Shown: positions 1-6,954 of the stretch, piece by piece
Layout: each line of letters starts with the position of its first letter
Numbering within the stretch: position 1 is the first letter of the stretch
Origin: Magnetococcales bacterium
GTDB lineage: Bacteria > Pseudomonadota > Magnetococcia > Magnetococcales > Magnetaquicoccaceae
Direction: 5' to 3'
DNA: 16,957 nt
Assembly (NCBI GenBank): GCA_015228895.1
Contig: JADGCR010000024.1
Coordinates: 1-16,957 of the forward strand
The notes under the pieces: generated by a model
Told to the model about the DNA's origin: nothing
Database searches by the model: none
The model's input: the letters and a program-made list of their open reading frames with translations, nothing else
Made by a program: the position numbers and the translations under genes

Positions 1-119
1 CCGATGGTCCGCCGCATCAACTCCGCGCCCACCGGAGCCAGATCATCCGGAACCGCGCACTGGGCCAGTTCCCTGGCCCCGTACCAGAGCAGCATATCCG
101 CCGCGGTCGCATAGCTCAT
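1..119 (-). CDS. Phage gp36-like protein (DUF1320), 5' part only
   Basis: Only the first 39 codons are inside the window; the gene continues past the left edge. The N-terminus starts MSYATAADMLLWYGARELAQ, which resembles the conserved opening of Mu gp36-like DUF1320 proteins (an MSYAT start, then a helix ending in a G-x-x-EL/REL pattern). These small proteins are encoded after the capsid gene in Mu-like phages and are thought to act in head completion or head-tail joining. The ATG overlaps the stop of the upstream 103-aa gene as ATGA, and GGGAGG lies 7 nt before the start, so this start is well supported. The position after capsid and gp35-like genes agrees with the Mu gene order. Confidence 0.72.
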   Translation of the reverse strand, partial: MSYATAADMLLWYGARELAQCAVPDDLAPVGAELMRRTI

Positions 120-427
120 GGCCCGGCCTCCCTGGCGCGCCACAGCCTATCCCGTTCCCTGGCGCTCACCAGACGCCCGGCGAACTGGCTCAGGGTCTCG
201 ATCCGCGGTTTGCCGTCACGGGTCCAATGACCAGGTTCCCCCGGATCCAGACGCCCAAGGGCCGCGACCAGGGGATCCTCCGGCGCAGGCGGCGCCTCCC
301 GATCCGGCGCCAGGACCCCGGAGATCACCAACTCCCTGGCCTTTTCCGGCTCCATGGCCAGCATGGAACCGGGGGGGAAACGCTGACCATCCAGACGCAA
401 TGGGGTGCGCACCAGGTAACGGGCCAT
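116..427 (-). CDS. Mu gp35-like small head protein
   Basis: A 103-aa protein beginning MARYLVRTPLRLDGQRFPPG. The first half is a short hydrophilic or beta-rich segment. The C-terminal third contains HWTRDGKPRIETLSQFAGR followed by an S-A-x-E-R-D-x-x-W pattern. This 'DGKPR..AL..  .G  ...ERD..W' signature is common in small phage proteins encoded between the capsid and gp36-like genes of Mu-type phages. Its exact role is not known; a minor head or head-completion role is inferred from position. The frame stays open upstream through the capsid gene, but translation most likely starts at the ATG just 5 bp after the capsid stop. No good Shine-Dalgarno is visible there, which suggests coupling to capsid translation. 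The stop overlaps the next start as ATGA. Confidence 0.7.
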   Translation of the reverse strand: MARYLVRTPLRLDGQRFPPGSMLAMEPEKARELVISGVLAPDREAPPAPEDPLVAALGRLDPGEPGHWTRDGKPRIETLSQFAGRLVSARERDRLWRAREAGP

Positions 428-432
428 GACCG

Positions 433-1359
433 TTACGCCGGATTCTGGATCAGAAAACCGGAGAGAATCCCGGTCAGGACCGGAACCCGCTCGAAGGTCA
501 CCGGATAGATCCAGCTTTTGGCGTTGTTTTCGTAATAGGGCTTCTCCACCAACGGATGTCCCTGCATGGTGTAGGTGTAGCCGAAGGAGGGGTCCTCCAT
601 GCCCGAAGACTTGGGGGGGGTGTAGGCCAGAATGGCGTTGTTGCCCCAGATGTCGATATCCTCCCCGGCGTCGTTGAAGGCCACGGCCTTGCCCACCGCC
701 ACGTTCTGCAGATCCCACAAGGCCCCCAGCATCTCCGGGGTGACGGAGTCCCGGCTGGTGTATTTGAACCGCTCCACCACCTGGGGATGGGTCTTGAGAA
801 CGGAAAAGGCCCGGGCGGAGAGCACCAGGGTGTTGGGATAGATCCCCACGGAACTCCGCACCGCCTCCCGGCCCGCGTCGATGTCCCCGCCCGGATTGGA
901 AGCGCCGTCACTCCACTTGTCGCTGCCGGCCAGGGTGACCTTGTGGTCGGCGTCGTAATTGGCCGCACTGGTGGCCAACTGGGCCTGATCGTATTCCAGG
1001 GTCAGGGAGAGCGCCCGCAACGCGCCGGTGATGGAACGCTGCGCCAGATCCACACCCGGAGCGCGGCTGGCGTCCCGCTGGTACTCCCGTGGGACCTGGG
1101 CCTCCAGCGAGTCCTGCACCAGGGCGAAACTTCTGCCCAGAAAACCGAACTGGATCCGCCTGGTGGCGGCTCCTGGGGCGCGGCGCACCTGATAAAGCTT
1201 GAAACTCTCCCGGCCAAACTCCAGCACCTGACCGCCGGAGACCTGCACCGGAACCTTGGGAAAGAGCACCTGGCCCACATGCTCCGCGTGGCGGTAACCC
1301 TGGGCGATTTCGGTCAGCACGGGATCGATGACCCGTACCTGATTGGGGGACATGGGCAT
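433..1359 (-). CDS. Phage major capsid protein
   Basis: A 308-aa protein, a typical size for a HK97-fold major head protein. It opens with MPMSPNQVRVIDPVLTEIA, then a segment on a 'GQVLFPKVPVQ' theme, and later has a long central part (GIYPNTLVLSARAFSVLKTH) matching the pattern in capsid proteins where a strand is followed by a helix predicting the A-domain. It ends with a beta-rich stretch (YTYTMQGHPLVEKPYYENN, then VTFERVPVLTGILSGFLI). I assign it from this overall pattern plus its position after protease/scaffold and decoration genes; I cannot name the exact family. AAGGAG lies 9 nt before the first ATG, and a second ATG two codons later is an alternative. It forms the icosahedral shell after proteolytic maturation by the upstream protease, if the phage is functional. 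Confidence 0.8.
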   Translation of the reverse strand: MPMSPNQVRVIDPVLTEIAQGYRHAEHVGQVLFPKVPVQVSGGQVLEFGRESFKLYQVRRAPGAATRRIQFGFLGRSFALVQDSLEAQVPREYQRDASRAPGVDLAQRSITGALRALSLTLEYDQAQLATSAANYDADHKVTLAGSDKWSDGASNPGGDIDAGREAVRSSVGIYPNTLVLSARAFSVLKTHPQVVERFKYTSRDSVTPEMLGALWDLQNVAVGKAVAFNDAGEDIDIWGNNAILAYTPPKSSGMEDPSFGYTYTMQGHPLVEKPYYENNAKSWIYPVTFERVPVLTGILSGFLIQNPA

Positions 1360-1398
1360 GATGAATCACTCCTTGAAAATGGGCGAATGGGCCGGGGA

Positions 1399-1818
1399 TC
1401 AACGACGCAACAAAACTTCGATGAACTCCCCCGCGCCGGAGGCGGGTTGCAGGGCGTCGCCGATGATGTGTTCCGGCAGGTCGCCCCCTTGCAGAATGGC
1501 CCCGCTGGCGGCGGAACTGGTGACCGGCGTGACCCCGGTGGCCACTTGCAGCGCGCCGGTGGACGGGATCAGCCGCCCCTGGGCATCCGCGATCAGCGCG
1601 GCCCCCAGGGTGATGGCCCCTCCGGTTTCGACCACGGCGGTGCCGTGGGTGACCACCGCCAGGGCCGCCCCGCCGGAGGCGGCGGTCATGGCGATCCCCA
1701 TGGGCTTGCCACCCTGGGTGGAGAGGACCGCCCCATTGAAACCGACCGCCCGGCCCGCTGCGATGGTGCCGCTGGCCACAACGGTCAAGGTCAAGATGGA
1801 AATGCTCTGCTGACTCAT
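1399..1818 (-). CDS. DUF2190-like capsid decoration (cement) protein
   Basis: A 139-aa protein rich in Ala, Gly, Thr and Val, beginning MSQQSISILTLTVVASGTIA. The alternating small and beta-branched residues, with repeated 'G.AL.....G' turns (for example GAALIADAQGRLIPSTG), are typical of the small beta-barrel DUF2190 and parallel-beta decoration proteins encoded beside phage capsid genes. Such proteins bind the outer capsid surface and stabilise it. There is no signal peptide or membrane segment. CAGGAG lies 9 nt before the ATG. It sits between the protease/scaffold gene and the capsid gene, the slot of Mu gp33 or of DUF2190 in other Mu-like phages. The family assignment rests on composition and position, not on a diagnostic motif. 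Confidence 0.6.
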   Translation of the reverse strand: MSQQSISILTLTVVASGTIAAGRAVGFNGAVLSTQGGKPMGIAMTAASGGAALAVVTHGTAVVETGGAITLGAALIADAQGRLIPSTGALQVATGVTPVTSSAASGAILQGGDLPEHIIGDALQPASGAGEFIEVLLRR

Positions 1819-1840
1819 GGTCGATGGCTCCTGTGTCCGG

Positions 1841-2356
1841 TCACGCGCTCACGGCCAGGGCGGCGGTGAGGTAGTCGGTTTGATGAGAGTTGGCGTAGGA
1901 GAGGATCTTGCCATGCATCTCCAGTCCCGCCGGGTCGGCGGTATAGCCATCCGGAAGCTGGAACCGGATGGAGTCCGGGCCACCCCGTGTGGAGGGGGTG
2001 CGTTCCGCGTAGTCCACCCGGGGGGGCAGATCGGTGAGGAACGCCTTGAGAAACCCCATCTGCCCCTGGGTTTCGGCGAACGCCACCACCCCAGACTCCG
2101 CCAGAAAGGTCATGAAGGCCAACAGACCATCCCGGAATCTCGGGAGGATCTTCCCTTCGGCGATCAGGGCATCGACGAACTCGGTGGTTTTGGCGCGCTG
2201 CTGATCGTTCTGGCTCTTTTTCACCACTTCCTCCCGTTGGGCGATCTCCCTGGCCTGTTCCTCGAAACGCCTGGCCTGGGCGGCCAGCTCCGCCTCTCTG
2301 GCCGCCAGCAGTTCCCGCTGTTGGGCCAGATCTCTCTTTTCATCCGTTTCAGTCAT
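1841..2356 (-). CDS. Nested scaffold protein from an internal start of the protease gene
   Basis: Same frame and stop as the protease, starting at its Met162 (MTETDEKRDLAQQRELL), giving 171 aa. GGAG lies exactly 6 nt before this ATG (GGAGAATCAAATG), a better ribosome-binding site than the one in front of the full-length gene. The product would hold only the coiled-coil and helical scaffold region. Mu and lambda make scaffold (Z, Nu3) from an internal start within the protease gene, so this arrangement is expected for the family. That the internal start is used here is an inference from the Shine-Dalgarno and the domain boundary. Confidence 0.55.
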   Translation of the reverse strand: MTETDEKRDLAQQRELLAAREAELAAQARRFEEQAREIAQREEVVKKSQNDQQRAKTTEFVDALIAEGKILPRFRDGLLAFMTFLAESGVVAFAETQGQMGFLKAFLTDLPPRVDYAERTPSTRGGPDSIRFQLPDGYTADPAGLEMHGKILSYANSHQTDYLTAALAVSA

Positions 2357-2839
2357 TTGATTCTCCATGAATAAATGCATTGTGGTGGCCATCTCCTCCC
2401 CCATGGCCAAAGCCGTCTCAAGGGCAGGCTCCTGGAAGGAGACCTGGGGAAGCCCTTTCACCGCGGGTGGCTGCGCCCCCAGCAAACCGACGTGACGCAG
2501 ATAGAACACGCCGGGAACGGGATTGCACGCGGCCTGTGGGGTATAAAAGCTGGCGGAGACGTTGCGGTACTGCCCCGCGGTCACCAGTTCGACCACCCGG
2601 GGCGACACCTCCTCCAGGTTCGCCAGCAGGGTCCCCTGCCGCAACTCCAATGACGCGACCCAACCCCAGGCGGGGGCGTCATGACGCGGGTGTCCGATGA
2701 CCAACGGCGCCTGCCAGCGGGCGGGGTCATAGGCAGCGACCGTGCGTTCCAGGTCGGCTTCGGTGATTTCCAGGGTCGTGCCGCTCTGATCCGCATGCCG
2801 ACCCGCCTGAAAGATTGCGATGTGTGATGTTGTTTTCAT
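1841..2839 (-). CDS. Mu gpI-like prohead protease with C-terminal scaffold region
   Basis: A 332-aa protein. Residues 1-135 form the protease part: MKTTSHIAIFQAGRH, an E-I-T-x-A-D-L segment, VIGHPRHDAPAWGWV (His50 is a candidate catalytic residue) and YRNVSASFYT (Ser95/Ser97 candidates), the layout of Mu gpI-type head maturation peptidases. Residues about 163-215 are a highly charged predicted coiled coil (AQQRELLAAREAELAAQARR), and the rest is helical, as expected for a fused scaffold that is cut out during assembly. An in-frame ATG at codon 162 with its own Shine-Dalgarno could yield a separate scaffold. No clear Shine-Dalgarno precedes the main ATG. The frame is open upstream to about position 3001, but that extension has no homology-like pattern and would run into the kinase gene. 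Confidence 0.78.
   Translation of the reverse strand: MKTTSHIAIFQAGRHADQSGTTLEITEADLERTVAAYDPARWQAPLVIGHPRHDAPAWGWVASLELRQGTLLANLEEVSPRVVELVTAGQYRNVSASFYTPQAACNPVPGVFYLRHVGLLGAQPPAVKGLPQVSFQEPALETALAMGEEMATTMHLFMENQMTETDEKRDLAQQRELLAAREAELAAQARRFEEQAREIAQREEVVKKSQNDQQRAKTTEFVDALIAEGKILPRFRDGLLAFMTFLAESGVVAFAETQGQMGFLKAFLTDLPPRVDYAERTPSTRGGPDSIRFQLPDGYTADPAGLEMHGKILSYANSHQTDYLTAALAVSA
2363..2366 (-). promoter_or_regulatory. Internal Shine-Dalgarno for the nested scaffold start
   Basis: GGAG on the minus strand, 6 nt before the ATG at 2356-2354, inside the protease coding sequence. It decides the proposed internal scaffold start. Confidence 0.5.
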
Positions 2840-2930
2840 GGGATGCAGTATGAAGCAACTGCGAGAAAAGATAAGATGAAGGGTTACAGCAGAACCATAA
2901 AGGCCGCGGTGTCGCTCACGGAGGCGTTGA
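2840..2930. other. Junction between kinase gene and phage head module
   Basis: These 91 bp lie between the stop of the hybrid kinase and the start of the phage protease, both on the minus strand. I see no tRNA, no clear direct repeat, no strong hairpin with a T-run and no convincing promoter. The segment reads open in the protease frame but carries no recognisable coding pattern. It is the place where host-like genes meet phage genes, so it is a candidate recombination or deletion boundary. Confidence 0.4.
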
Positions 2931-5318
2931 TCAACAAGATTCCGGCATCCCCAGATGTCCGGCCAGGGTCGCGAGATCCGTGCGCGCCGTGGCGAAATCA
3001 AAACGGTCCAGGTCGGCTGCCAGCCGATCGAAGGAGGCCCTGGCCATGGAATCGGTCAGGCAGGGCCGCAGCTCCTCCAGCCTGGCCAGAGCGTTGAAAT
3101 CCTGGTCTTGAATGAACCCGGCCAGCTCCCGCAAGAGATTGGTCACCCGCTCCCGATCGACCGGCGGAAGATGGGCGGGAACGCCATCCCACCGCGCCCC
3201 CACGGTCAGGGTGGGGACAAACGCCAGCAGGACGCGCATCGCCCCGGCGAAACGGTCGAACCGCTCCGGCAGGCCGGTCGCCTCGTCCGCAACGAGCCCG
3301 GCCTCCAAGGCCCGGGCGGACTCGTACACCTCCATGGCCGACAGATTGCCGGCGATCCCCTTGATCGAGTGCAGCAATCTGGCGGCCTCCAGCCGCTCCT
3401 CCCGGAGGTTGCGGGTCAGGACCGCTGCGATCCGCTCCGGGGCGGAGGCGTAACTGCCTTGAAACTCCAGCAGCAGGGTACGCAACAGGGTCTGGTTGCC
3501 ATCCAGCCGTTCCATGACCGCCTCCATGTCGATGCCGGGAATCCGCGGGGGGAGGAGATCCCCCCCGGGGAGCGCATCCGGCAGCTCTCCCCCGCCCCCG
3601 ATCCCCTCGCGAGGCGGGATCCAGCGCAACAGGGCCGCGAACAGTTGTTGCCTGTCGATGGGCTTGGCCACATGATCGTTCATGCCCGCCGCCAGACACC
3701 GTTCCCGCTCCTCCACCATGGTGTGGGCCGTCATCGCGACAATGGGCATCCCCTGCAGCGCGACCTGCTCACGCATCCGGCGGGTGGCGGTGAAACCATC
3801 CATGACGGGCATCTGGAGATCCATCAACACCAGGTCGAAGGTGGCGCGCCCACATTTCTGCAACCCCTCCCAGCCGTTTTCCGCCACCTCCACCACCAAC
3901 CCGACCCCCTGCAGGATCTCCCGCGCCACCTGACAATTGATGTCGTTGTCCTCCACCAGCAACACCCTGGCACCCCCGATCCGTCCGCGCACCGCGCCGG
4001 CGTCCAGGGAGGAGCCGCCCCGCTCCCGACGCCCCTCCGGGAGCCGACCCCCCTCCTTCGCCACCTGTCTGGGCAACAGGATGGTGAAGAAAAAGGTGCT
4101 GCCCCGGTTCGGCTGGCTGGTCACCCGGATCGTTCCATGCATCAGCTCCACCAAACGTTTGCAAATGGTCAGACCCAGCCCGGTCCCCCCATACTTGCGG
4201 GTCGTGGAGCCATCCGCCTGGGCGAAGGGACGAAACAGCTTCCCGATCTGCTCCCGGGTCAGTCCGATGCCGGTATCCCGCACAAAAAATTCCAGACACA
4301 CCGATCCGGCGGGTTGACCGGCCACAGGCTCCAGGCTCCCGACACCCACCTCGACCTGCCCGGACGGAGTGAACTTGATGGCGTTGCCGAGCAGATTGCT
4401 CAAGATCTGTTCCAGCCGCAACGGATCCCCGGTCAGCACATACCCGCACTCCGGGGTCCTGGGCAGGATCAAGGTCAAGCGCTTTTCATCGACCGCGCAC
4501 TGAAACAGATCCGACAGATGGTCGAAACGCTCCCCCAGCACGAAATCCACTGCCTCCATCTCCAGCTTCCCGGCCTCGATCTTGGAAAAATCGAGAATGT
4601 CGTTGATGATGCGCAACAAAAAATGGGACGCGTTGACAACCTTGAGCAGATAATCCCTGGTCCGGGACGACAACTCCGTCTGGAGCGCCAGTTCGGTGAG
4701 GCCGATGATGGCGTTCATCGGGGTGCGGAGCTCGTGACTCATGTTGGCAAAGAAGTCGGATTTGACCCGACTGGCCTCCTCGGCCAGCTCCTTGGCGTCC
4801 GCCAGGGCGGCCATGGACTGCCGCATGATGCGCATGGAGAGCGTGCGCAAAGGGAAAAAAACCATCAGACCAAGAAACACGCTGACCAAAAACGTCAGCA
4901 CGATGGAGATCACGATGGGGCGCAACGTCAGGGTGACCTCCACCTCCCCCACCACCTCGCCATAGTCGTACAGGTGCTCTCCGTGGGTCCATCGAGGCCA
5001 GGGAAGCGCTTCCTCCACCTGGGAAGCCACCTTCCTGGCGCCATCGGCCAGATGGTGGACCCTCACGGTGGTTTGCGAGGTGTGGATCTCCTCCAGAGCG
5101 GCTGCCAGACGAACACTCTGAACGGACCAGGTGTCGGGATGGGTGCTGATGAACCGGTTCAAGACAAGGGTATGGATGCGCAATTCCATGTGTACCTGCC
5201 TGTGCACGTGATACCCGCTCAAAAACAGATGAATGAGTGGGGGCAACAGGCAGATCAATCCGGCGATGATGCCGGAGGTGATGGTGATCAGTCGCGGCAG
5301 GGACGAGGAATGGGGCAT
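2931..5318 (-). CDS. Membrane hybrid histidine kinase (HisKA-HATPase-REC-HPt)
   Basis: A 795-aa inner-membrane sensor kinase. Two membrane segments (about 12-34 and 133-156) enclose a periplasmic stretch of roughly 100 residues with no recognised domain. The cytoplasmic part has HisKA with NMSHELRTPMNAIIG (phospho-His195), an HATPase_c domain (N-box around Asn312, DTGIGL 348-353, GGTGLGL 377-383), a receiver (LLVEDNDINC, phospho-acceptor Asp500, Lys552), and an HPt domain (LLHSIKG, His650). This is the BarA/ArcB type of multistep phosphorelay, so it should pass phosphate on to a separate response regulator, none of which is in this window. Its ATG overlaps the stop of the binding-protein gene as TGATG, so the two are co-translated. 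The short sensor loop and this coupling suggest that the binding protein delivers the signal. Residues about 715-795 form an extra helical tail of unknown role. Confidence 0.93.
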   Translation of the reverse strand: MPHSSSLPRLITITSGIIAGLICLLPPLIHLFLSGYHVHRQVHMELRIHTLVLNRFISTHPDTWSVQSVRLAAALEEIHTSQTTVRVHHLADGARKVASQVEEALPWPRWTHGEHLYDYGEVVGEVEVTLTLRPIVISIVLTFLVSVFLGLMVFFPLRTLSMRIMRQSMAALADAKELAEEASRVKSDFFANMSHELRTPMNAIIGLTELALQTELSSRTRDYLLKVVNASHFLLRIINDILDFSKIEAGKLEMEAVDFVLGERFDHLSDLFQCAVDEKRLTLILPRTPECGYVLTGDPLRLEQILSNLLGNAIKFTPSGQVEVGVGSLEPVAGQPAGSVCLEFFVRDTGIGLTREQIGKLFRPFAQADGSTTRKYGGTGLGLTICKRLVELMHGTIRVTSQPNRGSTFFFTILLPRQVAKEGGRLPEGRRERGGSSLDAGAVRGRIGGARVLLVEDNDINCQVAREILQGVGLVVEVAENGWEGLQKCGRATFDLVLMDLQMPVMDGFTATRRMREQVALQGMPIVAMTAHTMVEERERCLAAGMNDHVAKPIDRQQLFAALLRWIPPREGIGGGGELPDALPGGDLLPPRIPGIDMEAVMERLDGNQTLLRTLLLEFQGSYASAPERIAAVLTRNLREERLEAARLLHSIKGIAGNLSAMEVYESARALEAGLVADEATGLPERFDRFAGAMRVLLAFVPTLTVGARWDGVPAHLPPVDRERVTNLLRELAGFIQDQDFNALARLEELRPCLTDSMARASFDRLAADLDRFDFATARTDLATLAGHLGMPESC

Positions 5319-6148
5319 CAGGGTCTGATGGTGGAAATGCCGAACCGGGACAACAGGGACTTCCCGTCCTCGGATCGCAGGAAATCCACCACGGCGCGCA
5401 CCGCCGGGGACGCGTCGGCCCTGATGACCAGATAGGCGGGTTTGGCGTGGGGATAGGCGCCACGCTCCAGGGCGGCGACCGTCGGTTCGACCCCATCCAT
5501 GATCAACCCCTTGAGAGGCCGTTTTTCGGCCAGAATCAAGGCGAGCGCCACAGACCCGATACCGCCTTGCACCTTTTCCACCATGTCGGCGAGATCGATA
5601 TCGGTATCCGCCAGAGCGGCCCCGGGTGGACGGTTCGCGTGGGCGGTGGCGATGGCCTGCCGCATGCCGGGGGAGAGGCCGGCGAGCAGGGCCGTGTCCG
5701 CATCGGCGAGGGGCCGCAGAATCACCCGGATCCGCGACCCGTCCGGCCACGCCTTCTGGCGACCCGCGTAGATCTCGACCATCTGGTCCAGGGTGGTCTG
5801 GCGCACCGCCGCTTTCTGGTGCACGACGAACAGAAAAGGAGAACGCCCGAGCCACTCCTGCACCAGGCCCGACTCCTCCTCCCCGGTTTTCAGGGGCCGA
5901 CCGGTCAGGGCGAGATCCAGCTGCCCGTTGGTCAGGGCCTTGATGGCCCCGCTGCTGCCAATCGGCGGATAATAGAACTGAAATTGCAGCTCCGGATGGT
6001 GTTGACGATACGCCTCGGTGATCTGCCTGACCGCCGACATCAAGGTTCCGGTGCCACTGACGCGAATGGTTTCCGCCCACGCACCCGATCCGAGCAACAG
6101 CACAATCCCGGCACAACCGCTTATCAACAACCAAAAATAATTTCTCAT
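5318..6148 (-). CDS. PstS-like periplasmic substrate-binding protein
   Basis: A 276-aa secreted protein. Residues 1-25 are a signal peptide (hydrophobic core, A-W-A cleavage site before ETIRVSGTG). The mature part follows the PBP-like/PstS pattern: SGTGTL near the N-terminus, then the GSSGAIKAL phosphate-loop-like turn, a D-L-A-L-T-G-R-P segment, and a GIGSVAL region where this class contacts an oxyanion. It ends near SRFGISTIRP. The closest known role is binding phosphate or a related anion, but the ligand cannot be read from sequence. AGGAG is 7 nt before the ATG; an upstream in-frame ATG would add a non-signal leader and is unlikely. No ABC permease or ATPase of the Pst type is nearby. It is instead coupled to the hybrid kinase, so a sensing rather than a transport role is inferred. 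Confidence 0.85.
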   Translation of the reverse strand: MRNYFWLLISGCAGIVLLLGSGAWAETIRVSGTGTLMSAVRQITEAYRQHHPELQFQFYYPPIGSSGAIKALTNGQLDLALTGRPLKTGEEESGLVQEWLGRSPFLFVVHQKAAVRQTTLDQMVEIYAGRQKAWPDGSRIRVILRPLADADTALLAGLSPGMRQAIATAHANRPPGAALADTDIDLADMVEKVQGGIGSVALALILAEKRPLKGLIMDGVEPTVAALERGAYPHAKPAYLVIRADASPAVRAVVDFLRSEDGKSLLSRFGISTIRP

Positions 6149-6194
6149 GAAAGGACTCCTGTTGCGGGCGATCGCCGGTGACGCCCATGCCATC

Positions 6195-6224
6195 AAAATA
6201 TCAGCCCTGGCACGCCTGCGTCAA
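6195..6224 (-). promoter_or_regulatory. Candidate sigma70 promoter for the binding protein-kinase operon
   Basis: On the minus strand, TTGACG (6224-6219) and TATTTT (6200-6195) are separated by 18 nt. Both hexamers are near consensus and lie about 47-76 nt before the start at 6148, which gives a usual leader length. An alternative weaker pair sits in the AT-rich block just upstream. Prediction by eye only. Confidence 0.45.
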
Positions 6225-6255
6225 AGGTTCTCCAGCTATAAAATTTTTATTTGCA

Positions 6256-6271
6256 TTTCAATCGATTGAAA
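6256..6271. repeat. Perfect 16-bp palindrome between divergent promoters
   Basis: TTTCAATCGATTGAAA is a perfect 8+8 inverted repeat with no spacer. It lies in the only AT-rich block of the window, about 30 bp from the -35 element of each divergent promoter. Neither strand follows it with a T-run after a stable GC stem, so a terminator is unlikely. The size and symmetry fit an operator for a dimeric regulator. Confidence 0.55.
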
Positions 6272-6302
6272 CAAAAAAAACCAAAAACCGCAAAAACAGA
6301 AC

Positions 6303-6332
6303 TTGCCCTGCCCGTAAACAATGGACCATAAT
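6303..6332 (+). promoter_or_regulatory. Candidate sigma70 promoter for the YbjN gene
   Basis: TTGCCC (6303-6308) and CATAAT (6327-6332) are separated by 18 nt. The -10 matches five of six consensus bases. The expected start of transcription would be about 40 nt before the ATG at 6380. Prediction by eye only. Confidence 0.45.
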
Positions 6333-6379
6333 GGCGGGTAAGTATTGGTAATCATCACTTGAAAATAGCGAGAGGCTCC

Positions 6380-6892
6380 ATGGGTCGATCTCACGATCAG
6401 ATTCCCTCCATGCCGGAAGTCGAGCAGGACAACCCCATCGGTGTGGTGGAAGAGTTTGCCATCAGCCAGGATTGGAACTCCGAACGGGCCAACGAGTATG
6501 AACTGTGGGCCGAAATGCCCAGTCAATGGGGCAATCAACGCCTGTGGGTCGCCTTTCATGACGATACCGGGTTTTTGCAGTTCAACGTCTACCTGAACCT
6601 GAAAATCCCCCCGCGTTTCATGAGCGTGGCCGCCCAAACCATCACCCTGATGAACGAACGGGTCTGGCTGGGCCACTTCGAAATCTGGAGCGAGGAGCGC
6701 ACCCCGGTCTTCAGGATCGTCCTGCCCCTGCGCGGCTCCGAGCTGCGCCCGGAACAACTGGAAGACGTCATCGCCGCCATCGAGGAGGAGACCGAACGGT
6801 TCCACCCCGCGTTGCAATGGGTGGTCTGGGGGGGCAAAACCCCGGAAGAGGCCATCGCCGCCGCCATTGTGGATACGGAAGGGGAGGCTTGA
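6380..6892 (+). CDS. YbjN-domain protein
   Basis: A 170-aa cytoplasmic protein with no signal peptide or membrane segment. Its core, NPIGVVEEFAISQDWNSER, then MNERVWLGHFEIWSEE, then AIEEETERFHPALQWVVWGG, closely follows the YbjN-domain proteins common in Alphaproteobacteria (PF10722), which end with a 'W GGK.P.EAI.AA..DT.GEA' tail as here. YbjN proteins are structurally related to type III secretion chaperones and are thought to act as regulators or chaperones, but no client is known. I chose ATG 6380 because AGAGG lies 4-5 nt before it; a TTG at 6359 would add seven residues but has no Shine-Dalgarno. The gene is divergent from the sensor pair and 62 bp before livK, so it may share regulation with either. 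Confidence 0.82.
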   Translation: MGRSHDQIPSMPEVEQDNPIGVVEEFAISQDWNSERANEYELWAEMPSQWGNQRLWVAFHDDTGFLQFNVYLNLKIPPRFMSVAAQTITLMNERVWLGHFEIWSEERTPVFRIVLPLRGSELRPEQLEDVIAAIEEETERFHPALQWVVWGGKTPEEAIAAAIVDTEGEA

Positions 6893-6933
6893 CAAGCCTG
6901 CCGGGAAGCGACCATTCTGCCACCAAAGGCAAT

Positions 6934-6950
6934 TATAATTTTTGGGGGAC
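6934..6950 (+). promoter_or_regulatory. Candidate -10 element and Shine-Dalgarno for the liv operon
   Basis: A perfect TATAAT at 6934-6939 lies 15 nt before the livK ATG, followed by GGGGGA (6945-6950), a good ribosome-binding site. No good -35 sits 17 nt upstream; the TTGACA at 6889-6894 is too far from it. A promoter here would give a very short leader, so transcription may also enter from the YbjN gene. Confidence 0.35.
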
Positions 6951-6954
6951 AAGT

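Noticed and set aside
556..1869. 437-codon plus-strand frame opposite the capsid and decoration genes
   Set aside because: Low-complexity Gly/His/Gln-rich translation without motifs; the minus strand carries well-spaced phage genes with Shine-Dalgarno sites.
2955..5435. Long open frame (826 codons) on the plus strand opposite the kinase
   Set aside because: It is a GC-rich shadow, full of His, Gln, Pro and Gly, with no recognisable motif; the kinase on the minus strand has all its domain motifs.
5319..6188. N-terminal extension of the kinase frame to a 1085-aa protein
   Set aside because: The frame is open through the binding-protein gene but codes Gly/Arg/Ser-rich sequence with no domain pattern. 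The true start at 5318 forms a TGATG overlap and is followed at once by a membrane segment.
6256..6271. Palindrome read as an intrinsic terminator
   Set aside because: The stem is AT-rich and weak, no T-run follows it in either orientation, and both flanking genes start here rather than end.
6889..6894. Perfect TTGACA as a -35 element for the liv operon
   Set aside because: No acceptable -10 hexamer lies 16-18 nt downstream; the TATAAT at 6934 is 39 nt away. It spans the YbjN stop codon and is probably chance.
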